A stretch of 64,000 nt of DNA from Cytophagales bacterium (GCA_030446715.1 JAUJMU010000004.1:1-64000), one strand, 5' to 3'. Counted from the first letter of the stretch, positions 22,830 through 32,093 are shown. The notes: a model not told the origin generated them from the letters alone. A program made the numbers and translations.

Positions 22830-24860
22830 ATGAAGACGAAAACAAATATTGATAAAGGATCGCTCCCCGCGGGAGCCTCCTATAGACTAACTGTTAAATA
22901 TCTTATCATCAGTGCCTTTCTTTTAACGGGTATTCAAACGTCACTTCTGGCGCAGGTGCCGGCTGCTCCCTTCACCAAACCCTCCTGGTGGATTGGCGGA
23001 GCCGCGGGGGCCAATTTTAATTTCGATCGCGGCACCACGCAGCAGTTGAATGCCGATCTGACCGTTCCTGCCGCTTTTCACCATGGCAGGGGTGTGGGAC
23101 TCTTTCTGGCACCGCTGGTGGAGTTTCACCGCCCCGGTTCAAGATGGGGGATCATGTTGCAGGCAGGCTATGACAGCCGCAGGAGTTCGTTCAGGGAAAT
23201 ACTGACCCCTTGTAACTGCCCGGCGGACTTATCCACCAACCTTGGCTATCTCACCGTAGAGCCTGGCCTCCGCTTCGCCCCGTTCAGATCCGGATTTTAT
23301 CTGTTCGGCGGCCCGCGCCTGGCTTTTAATGTGCAAAAATCCTTCACCTACAGCCAGCAAGCGAATCCCGCTTACCCCGAACAGGTAGTCAACCCCGATG
23401 TAACGGGAGACTTCAGCATGGTGAACAAAACGCTCCTCTCGCTTCAAATCGGCGCCGGGTACGACCTTCCACTCTCCTCAATGGAAAAGCAAACCCAGGT
23501 CGTATTCTCACCATTTGTTTCTTTTCAACCTTATTTTGGTCAATCACCCCGTTCAAAGGAAACCTGGACCCTGACAACGTTACGGATAGGCGCTGCCTTT
23601 AAGTTTGGCCGGGGGCATAAAAATTCATCAACGGCAGAGAGTGAAGCAACAGATTCTGAAGTCCGGTTTTCGGTTAACTCCCCCGAAAACATTCCGGCAG
23701 AGCGTCAGGTAAGGGAAACATTCCCGCTTCGTAATTACGTGTTTTTCAACATCGGATCAACGGAAATACCGGACCGGTACGTGTTGCTCCGGAAAGAGCA
23801 GGTGAAAGACTTCAAAGAGGACCGGCTGGAGATGTTCAAGCCTGAAGAAGTGTCTGGTCGCTCCGAACGACAAATGGTTGCCTATTACAATGTGCTGAAT
23901 ATCCTGGGTGACCGGATGGGGAAAAATCCTGCGACCACCATTACCCTGGTCGGCTCGTCGGAAAAAGGTCCGGCAGACGGAAGGGCCATGGCGGAGTCGG
24001 TCAGGCAATACCTGGTTGGTGTATTTGGAATTGATGCTTCGCGAATAAGCATCGAAGGGCGGGACAAACCCAAAATTCCTTCTGAGCAACGGGGTGGCAC
24101 ACTCGAACTTGACCTGCTTCGGGAGGGAGACCGCAGGGTATCCATCGAGAGCCGTTCGCCTTCCTTGCTGATGGAGTTTCAGAGTGGCCCGGATGCACCG
24201 CTGAAACCGGTGGAAATCGTTGCCCTTCAGGAAGCACCGCTTGACAGCTACGTTACTTTCAGTGCAGCGGGAGGAGAAGAACCCTTCACGTCATGGTCGC
24301 TGGAAATACGGGATGAAAAAGGAAAAGTGCAAAACTTTGGACCGTATACCATGCAGCAGGTGAGTATACCGGGAAAATCTATTTTGGGTACCCTTCCCGA
24401 AGGCAACTATCAGGTGGCAATGACTGGTCAAACGAAGGCCGGCAAAAGGGTAAAGAAGGAAACCTCCGTACACATGGTGCTCTGGACCCCGCCTGAAAAC
24501 GAGGATGCGATGCGTTTCAGCGTCATTTTCGAATTCAACGAATCGAAGGCTACCAGGATTTACGAAAAATACCTTACCGGTATCGTAGTGCCGAAGATTC
24601 CCAACGGAGGAAAGGTGATTATCCACGGGCATACCGATATTATCGGAGAGGAGACCCATAACGAGACCTTGTCACTGGCCCGGGCCAACGAGGTACGGGA
24701 CATTCTTGAAAGAAGCCTGTCGAAGGCCGGCCGCACCGGTATTACCTTTGAAGTGCACGGTTTCGGGGAAGATCAAAATTTTTCACCGTTCGACAACAGA
24801 TTTCCGGAGGAGCGCTTTTATAACCGGACGGTTGTTATAGATATTATTCCAAGGCAATAA
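22830..24860 (+). CDS. Outer-membrane beta-barrel protein with OmpA-family C-terminus
   Basis: N-terminal barrel-like region; C-terminal GGKVIIHGHTDIIGEETHNETLSLARANEVRDILERSLSKAGRTGITFEVHGFGEDQ...FYNRTVVIDI. Confidence 0.8.
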   Translation: MKTKTNIDKGSLPAGASYRLTVKYLIISAFLLTGIQTSLLAQVPAAPFTKPSWWIGGAAGANFNFDRGTTQQLNADLTVPAAFHHGRGVGLFLAPLVEFHRPGSRWGIMLQAGYDSRRSSFREILTPCNCPADLSTNLGYLTVEPGLRFAPFRSGFYLFGGPRLAFNVQKSFTYSQQANPAYPEQVVNPDVTGDFSMVNKTLLSLQIGAGYDLPLSSMEKQTQVVFSPFVSFQPYFGQSPRSKETWTLTTLRIGAAFKFGRGHKNSSTAESEATDSEVRFSVNSPENIPAERQVRETFPLRNYVFFNIGSTEIPDRYVLLRKEQVKDFKEDRLEMFKPEEVSGRSERQMVAYYNVLNILGDRMGKNPATTITLVGSSEKGPADGRAMAESVRQYLVGVFGIDASRISIEGRDKPKIPSEQRGGTLELDLLREGDRRVSIESRSPSLLMEFQSGPDAPLKPVEIVALQEAPLDSYVTFSAAGGEEPFTSWSLEIRDEKGKVQNFGPYTMQQVSIPGKSILGTLPEGNYQVAMTGQTKAGKRVKKETSVHMVLWTPPENEDAMRFSVIFEFNESKATRIYEKYLTGIVVPKIPNGGKVIIHGHTDIIGEETHNETLSLARANEVRDILERSLSKAGRTGITFEVHGFGEDQNFSPFDNRFPEERFYNRTVVIDIIPRQ

Positions 24861-24910
24861 ATCATTGATTGCCTGATTGATGGAATCTGCCCAAGCCTAT
24901 CGGTTGAATG

Positions 24911-24949
24911 GCAAAAAGGACCTAGCTTTAAAAGCCCGGTCCTTTTTGC
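24911..24949 (+). terminator. Bidirectional terminator-like hairpin after the OmpA-family gene
   Basis: GCAAAAAGGACC-TAGCTTTAAAAGCCC-GGTCCTTTTTGC, 12-bp perfect stem. Confidence 0.75.
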
Positions 24950-25025
24950 TCTCTTCCATCTGCCTTTCACCCGGAGGAGAATAAAAGCCAGGCCTTTCAT
25001 TCCCGTCAATAATCTACTTAACCCT

Positions 25026-26243
25026 ATGGATAGCCAGAAAAAAACCGATCAGAAGAAACCTGGTAAGATCAGCCAGCTGAAAGGAGAAAACCAGGATCTG
25101 AAAGCAGAAAAAAAATCTGCTAAAGTAAAAATTGTCAAACTGGAAGAGGAGATAGATCTGAAAGAAAGGTACGCAGAGAGTCAGACCCGGTTCGAAACCA
25201 TCTTCTACCAGTCCAAGCTGGGCAATAAGATCATTGCACCCGACCTGAAGATTATGCAAATCAACGAAGTCTTCCGGGCCATGCTGGGCTATAGGGAAAA
25301 AGAGATTATCGGCACCACAATCACCGCCTTTGCCCACCCGGATTTTATTCATCACTGGCACGAGTTGCAGGAGAACCTTTGGACCCGGCAAATCCCTTCT
25401 TTCCAGATCGAGACCTGCCTGATAAAAAAAGACGGTGCTGTCTTATGGTGCCAGGTCACCTCCATCATTTTCCGGGACAATGGGATTACGCTGGGCTATA
25501 CCATCATAGAAGACATTTCGGAGCGCAAAGCCCTGGAAGCGGAACTTAAAAAGCTGCACGAGGACCAGGAGACCATGATGCACATGGTGGCTCACGACCT
25601 CAAAAGTCCACTAAACAACATCCAGTCCCTGCGCGGCTTGCTGCAAAAGAATGTTGAAAAGCTGGTAGCGGGTAGCGAAAAGAAGGAACAAAGTCTGACT
25701 TTGCTCCAGATGATTTCGGATACCTGTGATAAAGCCCAGGCCATTATCCGGGATTTGTTGTTTGTGGGTGATTTCAATTCCAAAACCACTTTCAGGAAAA
25801 CCGACCTGACAACCTTAATTGAATCACAGCGGAGTGTGCTGGGATTGGAAGCGGAAAAAAAAGGCGTCATCCTGCGTTTTCATTACCCATCCACCCCCGT
25901 TTATGCCCATCTCAATAAAGATAAATTTCTGAGGCTATTGGAAAATCTGCTGTCCAATGCCATTAAATTCACCCCCGGGGGCGGATGCGTCACCCTATCG
26001 CTGAAAAATAAAGGAACAAAGGTGCTGCTCCAGGTCAGCGATACCGGAATCGGTATTCCGGCGAAATTGCAATCCAGTATATTTGATAAGTTTACCATGG
26101 CCAACCGGAAAGGAACCGCGGGAGAGACAACCACGGGATTAGGCCTTTACATAGTCAAACGAATCGTGGAGTTGTATCAAGGAACCATCTGGGTGGAAAG
26201 CCAGGAAAACCAGGGCACTTCCTTTTTTATTGAACTCCAGTAA
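25026..26243 (+). CDS. PAS-domain sensor histidine kinase
   Basis: N-terminal coiled coil, PAS region, HisKA MVAHDLKSPLNNIQSL, HATPase LLENLLSNAIKFTPGGG...VSDTGIGIP...TTGLGLYIVKRIVELYQGTIWVESQENQGTSF. Confidence 0.9.
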   Translation: MDSQKKTDQKKPGKISQLKGENQDLKAEKKSAKVKIVKLEEEIDLKERYAESQTRFETIFYQSKLGNKIIAPDLKIMQINEVFRAMLGYREKEIIGTTITAFAHPDFIHHWHELQENLWTRQIPSFQIETCLIKKDGAVLWCQVTSIIFRDNGITLGYTIIEDISERKALEAELKKLHEDQETMMHMVAHDLKSPLNNIQSLRGLLQKNVEKLVAGSEKKEQSLTLLQMISDTCDKAQAIIRDLLFVGDFNSKTTFRKTDLTTLIESQRSVLGLEAEKKGVILRFHYPSTPVYAHLNKDKFLRLLENLLSNAIKFTPGGGCVTLSLKNKGTKVLLQVSDTGIGIPAKLQSSIFDKFTMANRKGTAGETTTGLGLYIVKRIVELYQGTIWVESQENQGTSFFIELQ

Positions 26244-26360
26244 AACCTGTCCACCCGTGCCGGGGATCATGCAATCGTCGCAGGGCTACTCCCAGGCCAT
26301 TTCACTGCGTTCAATACTATATAAACCGACCATAAGTAAACGCGAATAATCATACAACCG

Positions 26361-27608
26361 ATGGAAAACCAGGAAGAGCAAACGCCCATTTATCTGGAGA
26401 GGATCAAGCAGCTGGAGGAGAAAAATCAGGCATTGGAGGAGAAGATCACGCGCTTGCTTTCCCTAAACGAAAGTCAGTTAGCCATTGAAAAAAGATACGA
26501 AGAGAGTCAGGAACGTTTCCGCACCATCTTTGAGCAATCGCAGTTTGGCAATAAAATCATCACCTCCAACCTGGAGATCATTCAGGCCAATAATGCATTG
26601 CACGAGATGTTAGGGTACAGTGCCCAGGAGTTGGTTGGTACCAGAATCATTGACCGGGTGCATCCGGACTACATCCCGGCCTGGCATGATTTACAGGAGA
26701 ACCTGTGGACGAAGAAAATCCCGTTTTTTCAGATTGAGACCTGCCTGGTCCGCAAAGACGGTTCCCATATGCGGTGCCAGGTTACCTCCATATTATTCCA
26801 CGATAACCAGGCCACCCTGGGCTATACCACGCTGGAAGATATCTCCGTGCGAAAAGAGATGGAAGACCTGCTGGCCAGGCAAACCGAGCTGATTAATGCC
26901 GACCTGGATAACTTTATTTACGTCGCTCACCACGATTTAAAATCACCCATTGTCAACATTGAAGGATTGCTATCGGTCCTGAATCAGGAGCTGGCGGGTG
27001 AACTTTCACTCACCAAGGAGCAAAGCCAGTTGCTTGCCATGATCGGCAAGGCTTCCGATAAATTAAAAGCCACCATTGCCGACCTCACCCGGATTGCCCG
27101 GCTACGAAAAGAGGCCGTAGAGGTGGAAGTCATCTCGATGGAAGCACTGTTTGAAGAAGTATACGGGGAGTTGCATACCCTGATCGGCCAGACGCCAGTG
27201 AAACTATCCAGGCAGATGGAGGTGACGGAGATCTGCTTTGTCAAAAGATATCTTCAAAGCATCCTGTATAACCTCTTGTCGAATGCAATCAAATACCGCT
27301 CGCCGGAAAGACCGTTGGCCATTACCATCCAAACCCGCCGGCAGGGAAAGTATACCCTGCTGGAAGTGGCCGACAATGGCCTGGGAATGGCGGAAAGTCA
27401 GGTACCCAGGCTTTTTACCATGTTTAAGCGCTTTCATATCCATGTGGAAGGGACTGGCATTGGCCTGTACATGGTCAAAAGGATGATTGAAAATGCCGGT
27501 GGCAGGATCCAGGTAGAGAGCCAACTGGACGTAGGAACCATCGTAAGGGTATACTTACCACATCCAGGGGGAAGCAACCGGCCAGGGGGATTAGAGACTG
27601 TACAATGA
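26361..27608 (+). CDS. PAS-domain sensor histidine kinase, paralogue of the preceding gene
   Basis: Same layout; HisKA YVAHHDLKSPIVNIEGL; HATPase YNLLSNAIKYRSPERPL...VADNGLGM...GTGIGLYMVKRMIENAGGRIQVESQLDVGTIVRVYLP. Confidence 0.9.
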   Translation: MENQEEQTPIYLERIKQLEEKNQALEEKITRLLSLNESQLAIEKRYEESQERFRTIFEQSQFGNKIITSNLEIIQANNALHEMLGYSAQELVGTRIIDRVHPDYIPAWHDLQENLWTKKIPFFQIETCLVRKDGSHMRCQVTSILFHDNQATLGYTTLEDISVRKEMEDLLARQTELINADLDNFIYVAHHDLKSPIVNIEGLLSVLNQELAGELSLTKEQSQLLAMIGKASDKLKATIADLTRIARLRKEAVEVEVISMEALFEEVYGELHTLIGQTPVKLSRQMEVTEICFVKRYLQSILYNLLSNAIKYRSPERPLAITIQTRRQGKYTLLEVADNGLGMAESQVPRLFTMFKRFHIHVEGTGIGLYMVKRMIENAGGRIQVESQLDVGTIVRVYLPHPGGSNRPGGLETVQ

Positions 27609-27659
27609 ACTGTGTCAGGGGAGTCACCTGAAATGCTGCCTTTCAACCAGTCACAGACG

Positions 27660-27900
27660 CAATGGAACCCAGGGCACCCTTCGGTTTCGAGGCCTTCAGG
27701 CAGCAGGCTATCCAAGGCTTGTACGCCGGCCAACCCATCAATGGCGAGTGGACCTCCGATGCTCAGGATGGGCAGGTCCGGGCATCTTCGCCCCCTTGCT
27801 AAAGTAGTAGCTGGAAGAGGCCCGGAAGGAGAAATGGCCGCTCACCTGAACGGAGAGGAACACTGGCAGGGCAACGGCCGCTGCATATTTCGGAGGATGT
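27660..27900 (+). pseudogene. IS256-family transposase, N-terminal fragment
   Basis: MEPRAPFGFEAFRQQAIQGLYAGQPINGE | (mini-insertion) | GIFAPLLK ... EGEMAAHLNGEEHWQGNGR. Confidence 0.65.
27750..27779. repeat. GGACC...GGTCC mini-insertion (locus H) in IS256 fragment
   Basis: GGACC TCCGA TGCTCA GGA TGGGCA GGTCC between AGQPINGE and GIFAPLLK. Confidence 0.75.
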
Positions 27901-28097
27901 TAACCCCTCTCTGTGGTGAAGCTGCCCCCCTTTTCCGGTGATGTTGACCCCGGGGTCAGGATGGCCGAAACGCAATAGCTGACCCCTGGCTGGAGAAGTA
28001 GTGGAATACGGTTGATTAGTGGCTTGAACCACTAAACTTCCAGGCGAGTCATGCCGGCAAAGCCACGGACCTCTACGACAAAGATCGGCTCTGATCG

Positions 28098-29475
28098 ATG
28101 TCTCTACTCAAACAACTCTTACGTCTCCGGTCTCAGGGCTGCGGCATCAAGGAAATTGCCCGGCAGACGGGTAACTCCCGCAATACGGTCAGAAAGTATC
28201 TGCACTTAGCCGATTCAGGCGGGGATCCGCTGGAGGTGCTGCTGGCCCGGCCGGAAGGGGAACTGGAAGCACGGCTGATGCGCAGTCAGCCGGCCCAGAG
28301 CAGTGAATATCAGGCGCCGGAAGCCAACAAGGAGTATCTGCTCAAGGCCCTCAGAGAGCCGCACGTGACAAGGTGGCACCTGTGGGGCGAATACCGGCAG
28401 GTGCATCCTTCCGGCTACGGCTATACCCAGTTCTGCCACTACTTAAGACAATGGGAGCTGCCCCGCAAAGCGGTGATGCACCTTCTGCACCAGCCGGGGG
28501 AGAAGCTCTTTGTGGATTTTACCGGTGATAAACTCTCCATTATTGATCCTGCTACCGGTGAAGTGCAGGAAGTGGAAGTACTGGTGGCGGTGCTTGGCTA
28601 CAGCCAGTATACGTACGTGGAAGCGGTTGCTTCCCAGAAACTGGAAGACTTTCTGGAGGCCTGCCAGAACGCCCTGCGGTATTTTGGTGGTGCCCCCAAA
28701 GTGATTGTTCCCGATAACCTCCGCTCTGCCGTCACCAAAGCCAGCCGCTACGAGCCGCAGCTCAACGAGACCTTTGCTGATTTGGACCTGAGATAAAATC
28801 TCATTTTAGGTCCGCCAATCACTATCAGATGGCAGTCATGCCGGCCCGGCCTTATAAGCCACGTGACAAGGGGCTGGCTGAGAACGGGGTGCTCAATACT
28901 TACCGGCGCATCTTTGTTCCCTTACGCAATCAAAGATTCTTCTCGCTGGCATCTCTCAATCAGGCCATCAGGCAGCAGTTGGAGTTATACAACCAAACAC
29001 CTTTCCAGCGGGATCCGGACAGCAGCCGTGAGCAGCGTTTTCTGAGTGAAGAGAAACACCTGCTCACGCCGCTGCCAGCCGAAAGCTACAGCCTCCGGCG
29101 CAGCCAGCAGGTAACGGTAATGAAAAACTGCCACGTCCGGTTGGGTGCAGACCAGCATTACCATAGTGTGCCTTACCGCTACATCGGCCAGAAAGTCCTG
29201 CTGCAGTTTACTAACCGGCAGGTAAGTGTTTTTCACCAAAACCAACTCGTTGCCGTGCATCCAAGAGACCGGCGTGCCCACCGCTATACGACACTTAAAG
29301 AACACCTTCCCTCCACCCATCAGTACGTAAGCGAGTGGCCGGAGGCCTTCTTTCTGGAACAGGCAGCACGGATTGATCCGGCAGTAAGTGATTTCGTTGC
29401 CGGTATTCTGGCCTCTAAACGTTATCCCGAGCAAGGCTACAAAAGCTGCTCGGGGGTGCTGGCGCTGGCCCGGAA
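28098..29475 (+). pseudogene. istA: IS21-family IstA transposase, split by a 30-bp mini-insertion and truncated at the 3' end
   Basis: ORFs 28098-28796 (MSLLKQLLRLRSQGCGIKEIARQTGNSRNTVRKYL...LFVDFTGDKLSIID...FADL) and 28829-29635 (...ANHYQMAVMPARPYKPRDKGLAENGVLNTYRRIF...); C-terminus runs into antisense IS3 sequence. Confidence 0.85.
28784..28813. repeat. GGACC...GGTCC mini-insertion (locus C) in IS21 istA, perfect a-b-a'-b' form
   Basis: GGACC TGAGA TAAAA TCTCA TTTTA GGTCC between ETFADF and ANHYQMAV. Confidence 0.9.
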
Positions 29476-30099
29476 AACGGAAAAAGCCGTTTTTCTGGCC
29501 AGCAGAGCCATCTGTAAAGCATTCATTACCAGCCCTCTTTCCATCGTTTTATCCATCGCCCAGCCTACCACTTTCCGGGAAAACAGATCTGATACTACGG
29601 CTATGTACAGCCAGCCTTCCCGAGTCCACACGTAAGTGATATCAGTGACCCATTTTTCATCAGGTTTCGTAGCGTTAAACTCTTGGTTGAGTTTGTTTTC
29701 AGCCACCGGCAAGTCGTGTTTAGAATCGGTCGTGACGACAAACTTTCTTTTTCTGTATCTAAACGTTGATTATCTTCGGCCAGCGGCAATCCGGTGGTTC
29801 TTCATTAACCTGGCCACCCGGTTCTCCGGGCAGATTCTTCCCTTTTCCTGCAAATCCACACGGATACGAGGGCTCCCATACGTTTCACGACTCTGCTGGT
29901 GGATCACTTTGATTTCTTCCACTATCGGCTTGTTTTCATGTTGCCAAACACTTTCCGGCCGCTTTTTTCAGGTCTAAAAGCTGCTCAATGATACATCTGA
30001 GGCCTTGCACAGCCGCTCCGGCGAATACTCATTCCGATGCTCCTCAATGAAGGGGTATCTCTCCAGGAGCGGCTTGCGGACCTGAGGTACTGTCTTGAA

Positions 30100-31450
30100 A
30101 AGCAAATTTGGAAGTATAATTTTTTCAATAATTTTGTTTTACCGGAAAGAGAGCTTCAGGCGAGGAGTCGCACGGAAGTTCATCTTGTGTAGCCCTGCTG
30201 GCCGGGGCTACTTCTTTTGCAGGCAGGGATTCAGCCAGGCTTCCTGCGGGACTCCTCCGGAGTCTACCGGAAAGAGAGACTTGGGCTCCAAATCACCGGA
30301 AGTAGCTTTTGGTTGATAACCGGGCTCATAGGGAGTATCGTTCTTCCAGAGGGTGTACATCAGGACTAATAGTTTCTTTTGGATGGCTACCCGAGGCCTG
30401 CATTTTCTTTTTTCCATTGCTGATCAAGCGGTCGAAAAGGTTTTGAACAAGCCACCTTCATAGCGGACCACGTTAAAAGAGGGCAAATGCAGAATGCGCC
30501 GGATGCGGTAATTGCCCTTTTTGGAAATACTGGTTTTCCCAACTCTTTTGCCTGATTGGTTCTCTACCACATCATAGCCGGCATAGCTGACTAACTGCTT
30601 GCCGTTCTCAATGAGAGCGAATCCAAGTGGACCTGACACTACGTGTCATCGGTCCACAGGTTTCGGCAATTACGGTAATAGCGCTCATTAAGCCTACGCC
30701 TTTGATTTGAGTAATATGCTCAGGTTTTCTTTTCAATTCACTATCCGCTTCCACCAGCTGGTGCCGCACCTCCTGCTGAATGCTTTCGATCTGCTTGTCA
30801 AGGAGTTTGATCATAGCCAGCAGTCTTTTTTGAGTAGACTTGCTTTCAAACTGCGCATGGGACAGGGCGTGTAGTTGATTGTTGAGCGCGGTTTTTGTCT
30901 GATGCAGGTTTTCCAGTTCCCGGGTCAACGTACGTAATTGGTAAAACTGCTTGCTAAGCGGTTGCCATCGCGGCAGGTTCTGCTCAGCTCCCATTCTGGC
31001 CAGGCCAGTCGAATCAATCTTGTCATTCTTACTTTTCAGACCTGAACTACGGGCGTACTGACGTGCCTTGTTTGGTAGAATAACTGAAACGACCTTTTCC
31101 TGAGTAAATAGATACCAGGCAATCTGTTCATAATAAATTCAGTTGCCTCCATTGTATATACTAAAGTAACGGAAGCATCGGCGTGTTTTTTTACCCATTG
31201 CTCCAGTTCCTTGAAGCCAGCAGGGGTATTGACGAACCTGCGGGTAGCCTTCACGGTCACCTTTCTGAGTTATATCAATAACCGAAAAGCAGGCATCTGA
31301 CTGGTCACTGGAAACATCCAGGGCAACGGATTGTTTGAGCTTGAGCATGAGGTAGAGAGCCAGAGGGGAAATAGTTGAAAGCAGGATTCCGATTTCCTTC
31401 CTCATCGTCTTTTCTCATCGTTTATGCAGGATTAGCAGGACTATGCAGCT
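30100..31450 (-). mobile_element. IS110-family element, decayed transposase (approximate bounds)
   Basis: VALDVSSDQSDACFSVIDI...; LVYTMEAT; RKPEHITQIKGVGLMSAITVIAET | LGFALIENGKQLVSYAGYDVVENQSGKRVGKTSISKKGNYRIRRILHLPS...KKLLVLMYTLWKNDTPYEPGYQ across ORFs 31139-31405, 31036-31260, 30608-30994, 30424-30639, 30208-30417. Confidence 0.8.
30629..30655. repeat. GGACC...GGTCC mini-insertion (locus G) in IS110 transposase
   Basis: GGACC TGACA CTACG TGTCA TC GGTCC between VIAET and LGFALIENGKQ. Confidence 0.8.
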
Positions 31451-31835
31451 ATCCTTAAGTACTGTTCAGACTCTGTCAGGAAGGAAAGCAGAAAGGATAT
31501 ACCTGAGGTACAGTATCACCTTGAGCTGGTGTACTTGATGCACGAGATCCATTTGCCTGTTCTGCTTTCGGTCTCTTACTTGCCAATTTGCACTTTCTTT
31601 AACTATTCCAAAGATATGAGATGCACGATCTGACCGGCAGGTCCAGGATACCCACCGCTTTTTTAATATCTCTGCCGTTTCTTTCAGCCGCTGATTCTCC
31701 CGCTGCAACTGGCGTAATTCTTCATCTGCCGTGTGCCCCTTACCCGGAAAGGCTGACGACCCGGTAACGGGCATCGTCAGGGCCGCTCACCCTCATCCTC
31801 CTGTTGCTTCTTCCGGCGCCGGAGCACACTCTTGT

Positions 31836-31851
31836 GGACCAAATTCGGTCC
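31836..31851. repeat. Short GGACC-AAATTC-GGTCC insertion (locus D) in IS3 orfA
   Basis: GGACCAAATTCGGTCC interrupts the NLG..SVLRR region and shifts the frame. Confidence 0.5.
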
Positions 31852-31982
31852 TGCAATCCCAGATTGCAGGCTGTTTCCGTTACGTTTCCGTTTTGCTGAG
31901 CCAGCCGTACAGCCTCCTCCTTAAATTCTTTCGTGTAGGTCTTCTTGCTTGCCATTACGGTAGTGGTTTAGAGTGTAAAATA

Positions 31983-32021
31983 TACTCTTTTCCATCCCTC
32001 CACTTTTACGGGGGAATACCA
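31983..32021. repeat. 39-bp IS3 end, copy 2
   Basis: Identical to 18461-18499. Confidence 0.9.
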
Positions 32022-32031
32022 CACCCTAAAT

Positions 32032-32093
32032 CCCTCTCCCAGGGAGAGGGACTTGACTGCGACGCTTCTGCTCGCCTTCTCCCAAGGAGAAGG
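32032..32093. repeat. Pair of 19-nt intergenic hairpins
   Basis: CCCTCTCCCAGGGAGAGGG (32032-32050) and CCTTCTCCCAAGGAGAAGG (32075-32093). Confidence 0.7.

Larger units (their letters stand above)
29475..32021 (-). mobile_element. IS3-family element (same family as 17248-18499), interrupted by IS110
   Basis: orfB part 29437-30085 (KFVVTTDSKHDLPVAENKLNQEFNATKPDEKWVTDITYVWTREGWLYIAVVSDLFSRKVVGWAMD); orfA 31740-31955 (MASKKTYTKEFKEEAVRLAQQNGNVTETACNLG); shared 39-bp end at 31983-32021. Confidence 0.75.

Noticed and set aside
24911-24949. GGACC...GGTCC inside the hairpin after the OmpA-family gene, considered as another mini-insertion
   Set aside because: It is a simple 12-bp perfect stem with flanking A/T tracts in an intergenic region, explained as a terminator; it lacks the a-b-a'-b' layout and does not interrupt a gene.
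27940-27960. TTGACCCCGGGGTCAGG palindrome
   Set aside because: Best explained as terminal repeat sequence of the IS21 element.
29755-29781. ~27-nt extra segment in IS3 orfB between RIAA and RKRKFVV
   Set aside because: No GGACC/GGTCC ends and no clear internal pairing; may be natural variation.
31607-31640. Possible additional insertion containing GGACCTGCCGGTCAG near the end of IS3 orfA
   Set aside because: Layout does not follow the family grammar and the native orfA end in this copy cannot be fixed without an intact relative.
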